A stretch of 64,000 nucleotides of DNA from CALEAR01 sp035301485 (GTDB lineage: Bacteria > Pseudomonadota > Gammaproteobacteria > Pseudomonadales > Alcanivoracaceae): positions 1-64,000 of the forward strand of contig DATGUF010000017.1 of assembly GCA_035301485.1 (NCBI GenBank). The letters are read 5' to 3'. The translations under genes were made by a program, and so were the position numbers. Of this stretch, positions 33,416 through 42,550 are shown piece by piece (position 1 is the first letter of the stretch; every line of letters begins with the position of its first letter). The notes below the pieces were generated by a model. The model was not told where the DNA came from. It saw only the letters and a list, made by a program, of their open reading frames with translations, and searched no databases.

Positions 33416-34339
33416 ATGACCTTGACAGAATTGCGATATTTAGTGGCATTAGCACAAGAAAAACATTTTGGCCGTGCGGCTGAAAGCTGCAATGTAAGCC
33501 AACCCACACTTAGTACAGCGATTCGTAAACTTGAAGAGCATTTACAAATTACCTTGTTTGAGCGCCGCCCACGAGAAATTCGCGCCACCGAAGAAGCTAT
33601 TCCTTTAATTGCTCAAGCAAAACGCATTCTGGAACAAGTAGAAAACCTCGAACAAATGGCACTTAGCCACAAGGATCAAATTAGTTCCCCATTGCGTATT
33701 GGTGCCATTTTCACCATTGCACCTTACCTTTTCCCTTTAATGATTCCAAAGGTACGCGCTGCTGCACCTACCATGCCCTTGTTCATCGAAGAAAACTACA
33801 CCCACGTACTGCGGCAAAAACTAGACCAAGGTGAACTCGACGCCATTATCGTGGCCCTGCCTTTTTCTGGCGGCGGCTTAGTGCGTGCGCAAATGTACGA
33901 AGAATCTTTCTCCGTATTATTACCCGCTAACCATCCATGGAAAGAACAAGAAGCGATTCGCCCTGAGCAGTTATTGGATGAAACTTTGTTATTGCTGGGC
34001 GAAGGCCATTGCTTCCGCGACCAAGTGCTAGAACTGTGCCCAGCTATTGATTCCGAACGGCAAAAAAACCTTGTGCAAATAGAAGGCGGCTCCTTAGAAA
34101 CCTTACGCCATATGGTGGCGGGAGGGTTGGGTATTACTGTGCTTCCGAGTTCTGCACTAACCCCACGTGGTTATCATCAAGAGGATTTCGTGATTCGACC
34201 CTTCACGGATCCATCGCCGCAACGCACCATTGCTTTGGTGTGGCGCGATAGCTTCCCACGCCCTAAAGCCATAGAGGTGTTACGCCAAGCTGTGCGTACT
34301 ATTACCATTAATAACGAGTTACCCACAGCAAATGCGTAG
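33416..34339 (+). CDS. oxyR: LysR-type hydrogen-peroxide sensor OxyR
   Basis: Transcriptional activator of peroxide defence, with an N-terminal helix-turn-helix (MTLTELRYLVALAQEKHFGRA, split at 1-21; SQPTLSTAIRKLEE) and a LysR substrate domain. The redox pair is Cys199 and Cys208 (GHCFRDQVLELC), at exactly the same positions as in E. coli OxyR, which forms a disulfide on oxidation. The 307-residue length is typical. It is divergent from the SDR gene and immediately precedes recG, the usual order in Pseudomonas-type genomes. Confidence 0.97.
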   Translation: MTLTELRYLVALAQEKHFGRAAESCNVSQPTLSTAIRKLEEHLQITLFERRPREIRATEEAIPLIAQAKRILEQVENLEQMALSHKDQISSPLRIGAIFTIAPYLFPLMIPKVRAAAPTMPLFIEENYTHVLRQKLDQGELDAIIVALPFSGGGLVRAQMYEESFSVLLPANHPWKEQEAIRPEQLLDETLLLLGEGHCFRDQVLELCPAIDSERQKNLVQIEGGSLETLRHMVAGGLGITVLPSSALTPRGYHQEDFVIRPFTDPSPQRTIALVWRDSFPRPKAIEVLRQAVRTITINNELPTANA

Positions 34340-34370
34340 TTATCCAATGTTACACACAGAGTTATCCACA
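34340..34370 (+). promoter_or_regulatory. Two DnaA-box-like sequences before recG
   Basis: A perfect DnaA box TTATCCACA (34362-34370) and a 7-of-9 relative TTATCCAAT (34340-34348) lie in the 39-base gap between oxyR and recG, 22 bases apart start to start. There is no AT-rich unwinding element or dnaA/rpmH context, so this is not presented as an origin. Confidence 0.4.
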
Positions 34371-34378
34371 GGCTGTGT

Positions 34379-36466
34379 ATGAATAACTCCCATTACATCA
34401 ACGAATTGGCAGCACAAAGTGTTACTCAACTTAAAGGAGTGGGGCCAAAAGCCGCTGAACGTTTAGCTCATTTAGGCATCCACACAGTGGAAGACCTACT
34501 CTTTCATCTGCCGCATCGTTATCAAGACCGCACACGCGTGGTACCTATTGCAGAGTTAAGGCCCGAACACTATGTGGTAGTGGAAGGGCAAATTGTTAAT
34601 ACCAGTATTATGCCTGGCAGACGGCGCAGCTTACTGTGCCAAGTTCGTGATCACAGTGGGCAAATAGGGTTACGTTTTTATCATTTTGGCGCCCAACTGA
34701 AAAACAGCCTCGCTGCTGGGCGCACCATTCGTATATATGGCGAACCGAGAATAGGGGCCACAGGCCTAGAATTTTACCATCCTGAATTTGAGCTAGACGA
34801 AGAGGGGGCTTTGCCGCCTTTAGCGCCAACACTTACCCCTATTTATCCCAGCACGGAAGGGCTACACCAAAAAAACCTGCGCCTCCTAGTAGAACAGGGG
34901 TTAAGGCTACTGCAGCAGTTCCCACCTCGTGATTTGCTGCCCTTGGAACAAACACAGCTGCCGAGCCTACAAGAAGCATTGCTCACTTTGCATCAGCCTG
35001 CGCCACACACCTCTATTTCTAGCTTGCTAGACGGCAGCCACCCAGCCATTGCGCGCCTCGTACTAGAGGAACTGGTCGCTCACCAACTCGGAGCACTACA
35101 ACGGCGCGCCAAACAGCGCCAACAACAAGCGCCTGTGTTCACTGGCACCTCTTTGTACCAACGCCTCCTGCAAAGGCTGCCTTTCCAACTAACAGGCGCC
35201 CAGCAGCGTGTTATCAATGAAATTCATCTTGATGTAGCGTCAGGCCAACCCATGCTCAGGCTCGTGCAAGGTGATGTGGGCTCAGGAAAAACCTTAGTGG
35301 CTGCCACCGCTGCCTTAGCCGCCATTGAAGCGGGCTACCAAGTGGCGCTCATGGCACCCACCGAGTTGCTCGCAGAGCAGCACTATCAAAACTTTACACA
35401 ATGGTTTAGGCCGTTATCTCTACAGGTGGGATGGCTTTCCGGCAGCATGAAAACCAGCGACAAGAAAGGGGTATTAGCACAACTAGCTGCAGGCACTTTA
35501 CCCATCGTGGTGGGTACTCATGCTTTATTCCAAGAGGCTGTGGTTTATCGCCAATTAGGCTTAATTATTATTGATGAACAACACCGTTTTGGCGTCGATC
35601 AACGCCTCGCTCTACGTGAAAAAGGCCGCCAACACGGGCAAACGCCCCATCAGCTAGCGCTCACCGCCACTCCTATACCACGCACACTAGCCATGAGTTT
35701 ATACGGCGACCTCGACAGCTCGGTTATTGATGAACTACCACCTGGCCGCCAACCCATTCAAACCGTGGTTATCCCCAACCAACGCGAGCTCGAGGTAGCA
35801 GAACGCATCCGTGCCACCGTGTTAGAGGAGGGCGCTCAAGCCTACTGGGTGTGCACCTTGATAGAAGAATCAGAAAGCCTACAAGCCCAAGCAGCCGAAG
35901 AGCGCTATGCCAAGCTACAAGAGGCCCTGCCAGAACTCACCATCGCTTTAGTGCATGGCCGTTTATCTGCTGAGGAGAAAGCCAAACGCATGGCGGCTTT
36001 CGCCCAAGGTGATGCACATTTATTAGTGGCCACCACCGTTATTGAAGTGGGGGTGGATGTACCCAATGCACGTTTAATGGTGATTGAAAACGCCGAGCGC
36101 TTAGGGCTTTCGCAACTACACCAGCTGCGCGGGCGCGTAGGGCGAGGGCAGGGGCAAAGCTATTGCGTCCTGCTTTACCACCCCCCGCTTTCAAACACCG
36201 CCAAACAACGCCTAGGGGTGATGCGACGCACCACAGACGGCTTTGAAATAGCTGAAGAAGACTTACGCTTACGCGGCCCGGGAGAGTGGCTCGGCACACG
36301 CCAAACCGGAGATTTAGTGTTTCGTATTGCTGATTTAATGCGTGATGAGGAAAAAATAGCGCCCGCACGTGAGCTCGCCAATACCATATGGCAACAGCAA
36401 CCAGACACCGCACAGGCACTCATCCATCGTTGGCTGAAAGGCAAACAGGACTACGCAGAGGTTTAA
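34379..36466 (+). CDS. recG: ATP-dependent DNA helicase RecG
   Basis: Branch-migrating helicase that processes stalled forks, R-loops and recombination intermediates. The 695 residues hold the wedge/OB domain (about 1-170; LKGVGPKAAERLAHLG, HLPHRYQDRT), helicase motif I GDVGSGKT, Ia MAPTELLAEQHY, II DEQHRFG, III TATPIPRT, and IV-VI (VATTVIEVGVDVPNARLM, QLRGRVGRGQ), then the C-terminal TRG motif region. It starts at ATG 34379 just downstream of oxyR with a weak ribosome site. Confidence 0.97.
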   Translation: MNNSHYINELAAQSVTQLKGVGPKAAERLAHLGIHTVEDLLFHLPHRYQDRTRVVPIAELRPEHYVVVEGQIVNTSIMPGRRRSLLCQVRDHSGQIGLRFYHFGAQLKNSLAAGRTIRIYGEPRIGATGLEFYHPEFELDEEGALPPLAPTLTPIYPSTEGLHQKNLRLLVEQGLRLLQQFPPRDLLPLEQTQLPSLQEALLTLHQPAPHTSISSLLDGSHPAIARLVLEELVAHQLGALQRRAKQRQQQAPVFTGTSLYQRLLQRLPFQLTGAQQRVINEIHLDVASGQPMLRLVQGDVGSGKTLVAATAALAAIEAGYQVALMAPTELLAEQHYQNFTQWFRPLSLQVGWLSGSMKTSDKKGVLAQLAAGTLPIVVGTHALFQEAVVYRQLGLIIIDEQHRFGVDQRLALREKGRQHGQTPHQLALTATPIPRTLAMSLYGDLDSSVIDELPPGRQPIQTVVIPNQRELEVAERIRATVLEEGAQAYWVCTLIEESESLQAQAAEERYAKLQEALPELTIALVHGRLSAEEKAKRMAAFAQGDAHLLVATTVIEVGVDVPNARLMVIENAERLGLSQLHQLRGRVGRGQGQSYCVLLYHPPLSNTAKQRLGVMRRTTDGFEIAEEDLRLRGPGEWLGTRQTGDLVFRIADLMRDEEKIAPARELANTIWQQQPDTAQALIHRWLKGKQDYAEV

Positions 36467-36468
36467 CT

Positions 36469-37356
36469 TTACAGGCCACGCGCCCATTCAGGCCGCAAGT
36501 GAATTCTATTGGGTGTTTCGATGGCGGTACGCACTTTTTCTAACATGGCGTCTTTATCTTTCCCAAGCACCCCTTTTAACACCAAATAATTAGAAGCATG
36601 GTCGCTCCGGAAAACTGTGTTTTCGAGCTCTAATGCCGATAAGAATCGCTCTATCTCTACAAAGAGTTCATGCTGGTTTAAGGGCTCAAAATCGGGAAAT
36701 GCTGCTTTAAAACGCTCCATTCCCAAAGGGAAACTCACCACTAACGTGGAAACATACTCAGGTTGTGTGGCATTCATTAACTGCGCCGAATGAAGCGCAT
36801 GCTGCTCGGTTAAGGAGCGGCCGCCTAAGCCATTCAAAATCATCACCGAGCGTTTGATACCCGCTTCACCCGCCTTTAACAAAGCCTCTTTGGTGGAAGC
36901 ATAGGTCTCTCCTTTATTCACACGTTGGAGTACTTCATCATCGCCAGATTCCGCCCCCACATAAAGCATTTGCAAACCCGCTTCCTTTAAGGCCTTTAGA
37001 TCTTCCACGGATTTGCGCTTCAAGTTGCGCGGCAAGCAATAGGAGGTCACGCGTTCTACGGTGGGCATGTGCTCGCGAATAGCTTCCAAAATGCGTAACA
37101 GACGATGAGTAGGCAGCACCATGGCATCGCCATCTGCTAAAAACACGCGGCGCATTTGAAACTGCTCCCCCGTGCGGCGAATTTCCTCCAACACCTCTTC
37201 TTCTTTACGCGCGCGGAATTTCTTTTGCGGCTGTGTGTACATATCGCAAAAAGTGCACTGGTTCCAAGAGCAACCGTTAGTCACGGGCAAAATTAAGGAG
37301 CGCCCCTCACTAGGCGGGCGGAAAACGGGCTCAATGTATTGGATTGGTAATTCCAT
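36469..37356 (-). CDS. Radical SAM protein of unknown substrate
   Basis: A 295-residue radical SAM enzyme. The iron-sulfur motif CSWNQCTFC near residue 31 fits CX4-5CX2C variants seen in B12-independent families with short N-terminus. It then has RRVFLADGDAMVL and MLYVGAESGDDEVL, the 'ESG' SAM-contact region. The start was set at ATG 37356 (MELPIQYIEP), preceded by AGGAGG. Convergent with recG with only two bases between stops. Substrate and product cannot be inferred. Confidence 0.86.
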   Translation of the reverse strand: MELPIQYIEPVFRPPSEGRSLILPVTNGCSWNQCTFCDMYTQPQKKFRARKEEEVLEEIRRTGEQFQMRRVFLADGDAMVLPTHRLLRILEAIREHMPTVERVTSYCLPRNLKRKSVEDLKALKEAGLQMLYVGAESGDDEVLQRVNKGETYASTKEALLKAGEAGIKRSVMILNGLGGRSLTEQHALHSAQLMNATQPEYVSTLVVSFPLGMERFKAAFPDFEPLNQHELFVEIERFLSALELENTVFRSDHASNYLVLKGVLGKDKDAMLEKVRTAIETPNRIHLRPEWARGL

Positions 37357-37388
37357 AAAACCTCCTATTGTTGCAGCAAGCCTAACAA

Positions 37389-37415
37389 AATAGGGGCGCA
37401 CTAGGCACCCCTATT
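37389..37415 (-). terminator. Hairpin terminator after htpG
   Basis: AATAGGGG (37389-37396) pairs with CCCCTATT (37408-37415); on the minus strand the stem is followed by TTTGTT. It lies 21 bases beyond the htpG stop codon, within the upstream region of the radical SAM gene. Confidence 0.6.
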
Positions 37416-37436
37416 GTTGGTCGCTTAGCGCCTGTA

Positions 37437-39332
37437 TTACACAGACAATTCAAGCAATAACTTATTGATACGACACACATAAGCAGCCGCATCTTTTAAG
37501 TTTTCACCCCCTGCTAAGCGAGCTTGTTCGTAGATCACATGAATCAAATCTTCCACGCGATCTTCCGCTTGCTCCTCTTGCAAACGCTCCACTAATGGGT
37601 GCTGAGGGTTAATTTCTAGCGTTGGCTTGCTATCGGGCACTTCTTGGCCTGAGGCCTCTAAGATTTGACGCATTTGAATACCGAGATCAAACTCACCCAC
37701 CACTAAACAGGCTGGTGAATCTGTGAGACGATGCGTGGTGCGCACTCCCGCCACATCATCTTTTAACAGCTCTTCAATGCGTTTAGTGAGAGGTGCTAAC
37801 TTCTCATCCGCTTCTTTTTGTGCTTCTTTATCCGCTTCATCTTCTAAATCGCCTAGATCAAGCTGGCCTTTAGAAATATCCTGCAAAGGCGTGCCATCAA
37901 ACTCTGTGAAGTGCCCCATGGCCCACTCATCAATACGGTCTGAGAGCAATAATACTTCGATGCCTTTCTTTCTAAACACTTCTAAATGCGGGCTTCCTAA
38001 GGCATTTTGATGGCTATCGGACACCAGATAGTAAATTGCTTTTTGCCCTTCCTGCATCCGCTCTTTATAAGCTTCGAAGCTTACGTTTTGAACCTCTTCG
38101 CCAGTGTGAGTGCTTGCAAACCTAAACAATTTAGCCACACGCTCACGATTAGCAAAATCTTCTGCTGGTGCTTCTTTCAACACGCTACCAAAAGCATCCC
38201 AAAACGTTTGGTATTTCTCTTCATCCTTGCTGAGTTTTTCTAGCATGGAGAGCACACGTTTAGTCAGCGCTGTTTTTAGCGAGTTAACAGTGCGGTTATT
38301 TTGTAGAATTTCACGGGAAATATTTAATGATAGATCGTTGCTATCCACAATCCCGCGCACAAAGCGTAGGTAAAGCGGCAAAAACTGTTCCGCTTCATCC
38401 ATAATGAAAACACGCTGCACATAAAGCTTTAAGCCATGTGCCATATCACGCTGCCATAAATCAAAGGGCGCTTTCTCTGGTACATAAAGCAGCGAAGTAT
38501 AATCGAGCGTACCTTCCACGCGGTTATGTGACCACGTAAGGGCAGGGCCGAAATCGTGGGAAAGGTGCTGATAAAACTCTTGATACTCTTCGTCGGAAAT
38601 ATCATTACGGGCACGGGTCCATAGGGCTGTTGCCTTGTTAACCTGCTCCCACTCCACACTTTCTTTTTCTTCTTCACCCTCAGCCTCTTTAGGCAACATC
38701 ACCGGTAAAGAGATGTGGTCGCTGTACTTCGTTACGAGCTCACGCAAGCGCCACAAGCTAAGGAATTCTTTTTCCTCTTCACGCAAGTGCAACACAATGC
38801 GCGTACCGCGCTCTGCTTGTTCTTGTTGGCCTAATTCAAACTCACCATCACCTTGGCTGCTCCAGTACACCCCTTCTGCAGCAGGTGCCCCAGCACGGCG
38901 GGTAAACACTTCTACTTTATCGGCCACAATAAAGGCACTGTAGAAACCCACACCAAACTGGCCAATTAGGCGTGAATCTTTTTTTGCATCGCCGCTCAAC
39001 TGCTTTAAAAACTCTGCGGTACCAGAGCGCGCGATGGTCCCTAAGTTAGCGATCACTTCTTCTTCACTCATACCAATACCTTTATCTCGAATTGTTAAGG
39101 TATTGGTTTCTTCATCGGGCTCAATCCAAATGGCCATGCTGCCATCGCCTTCAAACAGCGCTTCATTTTGTAGCGCTTCAAAGGATAACTTGTCGGAAGC
39201 ATCAGAGGCGTTAGAAATAAGCTCACGCAAGAAAATTTCTTTACTGGAATATAAAGAGTGCACCATGAGGTGAAGAAGCTGTTTTACTTCTGTTTGAAAC
39301 TCATGGGTTTTTGTTTGTACTGTGTTTGTCAT
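37437..39332 (-). CDS. htpG: Molecular chaperone HtpG (bacterial Hsp90)
   Basis: ATP-dependent Hsp90-type chaperone acting in the cytoplasm. The 631 residues open with the GHKL ATPase domain: LLHLMVHSLYSSKEIFLRE, ELISNASDASDKL, IRDKGIGMS, and a GQFGVGFYSAF lid motif. The middle domain shows YVQRVFIMDEAEQFLP and RGIVDSNDLSLNISRE, and the dimerisation domain covers about 510-631. Length is normal (E. coli 624). Stands alone with its own terminator. Confidence 0.97.
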   Translation of the reverse strand: MTNTVQTKTHEFQTEVKQLLHLMVHSLYSSKEIFLRELISNASDASDKLSFEALQNEALFEGDGSMAIWIEPDEETNTLTIRDKGIGMSEEEVIANLGTIARSGTAEFLKQLSGDAKKDSRLIGQFGVGFYSAFIVADKVEVFTRRAGAPAAEGVYWSSQGDGEFELGQQEQAERGTRIVLHLREEEKEFLSLWRLRELVTKYSDHISLPVMLPKEAEGEEEKESVEWEQVNKATALWTRARNDISDEEYQEFYQHLSHDFGPALTWSHNRVEGTLDYTSLLYVPEKAPFDLWQRDMAHGLKLYVQRVFIMDEAEQFLPLYLRFVRGIVDSNDLSLNISREILQNNRTVNSLKTALTKRVLSMLEKLSKDEEKYQTFWDAFGSVLKEAPAEDFANRERVAKLFRFASTHTGEEVQNVSFEAYKERMQEGQKAIYYLVSDSHQNALGSPHLEVFRKKGIEVLLLSDRIDEWAMGHFTEFDGTPLQDISKGQLDLGDLEDEADKEAQKEADEKLAPLTKRIEELLKDDVAGVRTTHRLTDSPACLVVGEFDLGIQMRQILEASGQEVPDSKPTLEINPQHPLVERLQEEQAEDRVEDLIHVIYEQARLAGGENLKDAAAYVCRINKLLLELSV

Positions 39333-39406
39333 GTTACGAACACCTATCCATCACTGTTGGGTATCGGGAATGCCATAGGTATGGGGGCAGCGTTGGATAA
39401 TTTCAA

Positions 39407-39434
39407 CTCCCTAGCCAAAGCTTCGGCTAGGGAG
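39407..39434 (-). terminator. Terminator after RND pump operon
   Basis: CTCCCTAGCC (39407-39416) pairs perfectly with GGCTAGGGAG (39425-39434) around an eight-base loop, 9 bases after the RND transporter stop. No strong T run follows on the minus strand. Confidence 0.6.
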
Positions 39435-39442
39435 CTTTCTCA

Positions 39443-42400
39443 CTATAGGTTTGCGTCCTTGGGCACCTTAATGCGGAACCAAGCAGCATACATAGCTGGC
39501 AAAGAGAGGAGGGTTAGCACTGTGGCCACCATTAAGCCTCCCATAATCGATACCGCCATAGGCCCCCAGAAGTTACTACGCGCCAAGGGCACCATAGCTA
39601 ACACAGCAGTAATGGCTGTTAGGGTGATAGGGCGGAAGCGGCGCACGGCGGAATCCACCACGGCTTGCCACTGCTCTCTGCCTGCCGCGATATCTTGCTC
39701 TATTTGATCCACCAAAATAACCGAGTTACGAATGATCATGCCGTTAAGTGCAATAATGCCCAAGAAAGCCACAAATCCTAGCGGCTTATTCAGCAGAATG
39801 AGCGTTGTTACTGCTCCCACAATACCTAACGGCCCGGTGATAAATACAAGGAAGCTGCGCGAGAAGCTACGCAACTGAAACATCAGTAACGTAAACATGA
39901 TGAATAACATCAACGGCACCCACGCCATAATAGAATCTTCACCCTTTGCCGATTCAGCAATAATCCCTGCTGTAATCAAGCGATATCCTGGTGGTAAGTT
40001 TTCTGCAAAAGGTTGTAGCTCTTTCTCATAACGCTCGGCCACCGTATTGCCTTGAATACCAGGGCGCACATCAGCTTGAACCGTTACCGCAAAATCACGG
40101 TTATGGCGCCACACCACGCCTGGTTCCCAAGCAAAATCGGCCTTAGCTACCTGCGAAATAGGCACCGATTGCCCCGTCATAGTGGGCATATAAGCACTGG
40201 TTAACCGTTCCAAAGAACCGCGTTCTTCTTCTGGTTGGCGCAAGGTAATAGGGTAGGTGCGATTATTCTCTCGATACTCACCCACGGCCACACCCGTTAA
40301 CAGCGTTTGTGCGGCCTGAGAAAGCATTTGCGAGGACACCCCTAGTGCACGCGCCCTAGCTTGGTCCACTTCTAAACGAAATGTTTTCACTAGCTCGTTC
40401 CAGTTGTCGTTCACCCCGCGCAAATCGGGATCACGTTCCATCACCGCTAACACTTCATCTGCTAGGCTGCGTACCACTTCATGGTCCGGCCCTACAATAC
40501 GGAACTGAACAGGGTAGTTAACCGGCGGCCCGTTGGGCAAAAACCGTGCGCGAGCGCGCACTTCTGGAAACCGTTCACTCAAGGTATGGCTCACTTTATC
40601 TAGCATGGTATTACGTACTTCAATGTCGTCTACGCTAGGGGTGAGAATAAGTTGTGAAGCATTACTTTGCGGGAATATTTGATCCAAAGAGAGATAAAAA
40701 CGTGGTGCACCCCAACCCACAAAAGAGGTGATAGTGCCCATTTCGTCTATGGCTGCTAACTCTTCTTCCACTCGATGTACCGTATCTTCCATCGCTGCAA
40801 AAGACGTTCCCTCTGGTGCCCACAAGTCTAATAACACTTCTTGGCGGTTCGATTCAGGGAAGAACTGTTTCTCCACTACTTTAAACCCGCCTAAGCCGAG
40901 TACAAAAGCTAATAGGGTGAACGTAATGGTGGTGCGACGGTGCAGCACGCACCAATACACTGCTTTGCGAATACGGCGGTACATGGGGCTATCAAAAACA
41001 TCGAAATATTCTTCGCCGCGGTCTGCTCTTTCTTTGAGAAGATAAAACCCAAGGAAGGGCACAAAATAAACAGACACGAACCAAGAAATAAGAACGGCCG
41101 CTGTGGTAACACCAAAGATAGCAAAGGCGTATTCACCCACCCCAGAGCTAGCCATACCGATGGGTAAAAAACCTGCCGCGGTGATCAAAGTACCCGTTAA
41201 CATGGGCATAGCTGTGGCAGAGTAGGCGAAGGTACTCGCCCGAAAACGATCGTAACCTTCTTCCAGTTTACGCGCCGTCATTTCGATAATAATAATGGCG
41301 TCGTCCACCATTAAGCCGAGGGCAATAATGAGCGACCCTAAAGATACTTTATGTAGGTCGATTCCCCACTGTCGCATCACTAAAAAGGTGATCGCCAACA
41401 CGGTGGGAATCGATAGCGCCACTACTAAACCCGGCCTTACATCAATGCGTAAAGGGTTGCGTTTTAACCCCAAAGCCACAAAACTCACCCCAAGCACAAT
41501 AATGAGTGCTTCCATGAGCACCTGCAAAAACTCACGGATAGAGCGGCGTACCACCTCAGGCTGATTTTGAATTTGGTGCAGTTCAATACCCACCGGCAAG
41601 ATGCTCTTAATCACACGCTCGTGTTCTTTCAGGGCTTTACCTAAGTGAATAATATGGCCACCTTTAGCCATAGACACACCAATGGCCACCACATCTTTTT
41701 GTTGGAAACGTGTTTTAGGATCGGGCGGGTCTGAATAGCCTTGATAAACTTCTGCAATATCTTGCAGTTGAAATGCACGGCCATTTAAGCGCAGCGGCAT
41801 CATGGCCAGTTCTTCCACGGCAGAAAACTGCCCCGTAACTCGAACCTGCAAATCCTCTTCCTGCGTGCGCAACACCCCTGCGTGGGTCACTTGGTTTTGG
41901 CTTTCTATTTCCTCTATCACCTGCTGCATGCTGATACCCAGCTGCGCTAGGCGTTTTTCAGACACTTCGATGTACAAGTGCCGTGCCTGTTTACCAAAAA
42001 ACTCCACTTTAGCCACATCGGGCACGCGCAATAGCGCCTGCCTTACTTGGTCTGCGTAGTCTTCCAGCTCACTCCAAGTGTAGCCATCTGCCGACAAACC
42101 ATAGATCACCCCGAACACATCCCCGAACTCATCATCAACAAACGGGCCCTGAACTCCTTGGGGTAGGGTGCCTGCCATGGCCGTCATTTTCTTGCGCAAT
42201 TGGTGCCACGTTTCAGCAATTTCAGAGGGTGGCGTACTGTCATCCAACTCTAAAATAAACGTGCTTTCACCCGGCTTTGAATAACTTCGTATTTGGTGGG
42301 AATAGGGCACCTCCTGCAATGTGGCTTCAATTTTATCTGCCACTTGCTCTGCCATTTGCAAAGCCGTGGCACCTGGCCAAAACGCGCGCACAGCAGCTAC

Positions 42401-42550
42401 TTTGAAGCTAAAAGGAGGCTCTTCATCTTGCCCTAAAGCAAAATAAGAGAGGCCACCTGCTACCACCAATACCATTAAAAAATAAAAAGTGAGTACGGGG
42501 TGCTGAATCGCGATACGAGATAAATTGAAACGTGATGCTTGTTCCATCAT
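39443..42550 (-). CDS. RND efflux transporter, inner-membrane pump
   Basis: A 1035-residue proton-driven resistance-nodulation-division transporter (AcrB/MexF superfamily, HAE1-like). It has the 12-helix layout with two large periplasmic loops. Helix 4 carries LIIALGLMVDDAIIIIEM with the adjacent Asp pair of the proton relay, followed by RKLEEGYDRF; the C-terminal half shows GIIALNGMIIRNSVILVDQIE. The short DEEPPFSFKVAAVRAFWPGA start is typical of the more divergent subgroup. Preceded by its adaptor gene (TAATG overlap). No outer-membrane channel gene is adjacent, so TolC-like proteins elsewhere are needed. Confidence 0.94.
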   Translation of the reverse strand: MMEQASRFNLSRIAIQHPVLTFYFLMVLVVAGGLSYFALGQDEEPPFSFKVAAVRAFWPGATALQMAEQVADKIEATLQEVPYSHQIRSYSKPGESTFILELDDSTPPSEIAETWHQLRKKMTAMAGTLPQGVQGPFVDDEFGDVFGVIYGLSADGYTWSELEDYADQVRQALLRVPDVAKVEFFGKQARHLYIEVSEKRLAQLGISMQQVIEEIESQNQVTHAGVLRTQEEDLQVRVTGQFSAVEELAMMPLRLNGRAFQLQDIAEVYQGYSDPPDPKTRFQQKDVVAIGVSMAKGGHIIHLGKALKEHERVIKSILPVGIELHQIQNQPEVVRRSIREFLQVLMEALIIVLGVSFVALGLKRNPLRIDVRPGLVVALSIPTVLAITFLVMRQWGIDLHKVSLGSLIIALGLMVDDAIIIIEMTARKLEEGYDRFRASTFAYSATAMPMLTGTLITAAGFLPIGMASSGVGEYAFAIFGVTTAAVLISWFVSVYFVPFLGFYLLKERADRGEEYFDVFDSPMYRRIRKAVYWCVLHRRTTITFTLLAFVLGLGGFKVVEKQFFPESNRQEVLLDLWAPEGTSFAAMEDTVHRVEEELAAIDEMGTITSFVGWGAPRFYLSLDQIFPQSNASQLILTPSVDDIEVRNTMLDKVSHTLSERFPEVRARARFLPNGPPVNYPVQFRIVGPDHEVVRSLADEVLAVMERDPDLRGVNDNWNELVKTFRLEVDQARARALGVSSQMLSQAAQTLLTGVAVGEYRENNRTYPITLRQPEEERGSLERLTSAYMPTMTGQSVPISQVAKADFAWEPGVVWRHNRDFAVTVQADVRPGIQGNTVAERYEKELQPFAENLPPGYRLITAGIIAESAKGEDSIMAWVPLMLFIMFTLLMFQLRSFSRSFLVFITGPLGIVGAVTTLILLNKPLGFVAFLGIIALNGMIIRNSVILVDQIEQDIAAGREQWQAVVDSAVRRFRPITLTAITAVLAMVPLARSNFWGPMAVSIMGGLMVATVLTLLSLPAMYAAWFRIKVPKDANL

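Noticed and set aside
34340..34378. Chromosomal origin of replication near recG
   Set aside because: Only one perfect and one weak DnaA box in 39 bases, no AT-rich unwinding region, and no dnaA, dnaN or rpmH genes nearby.
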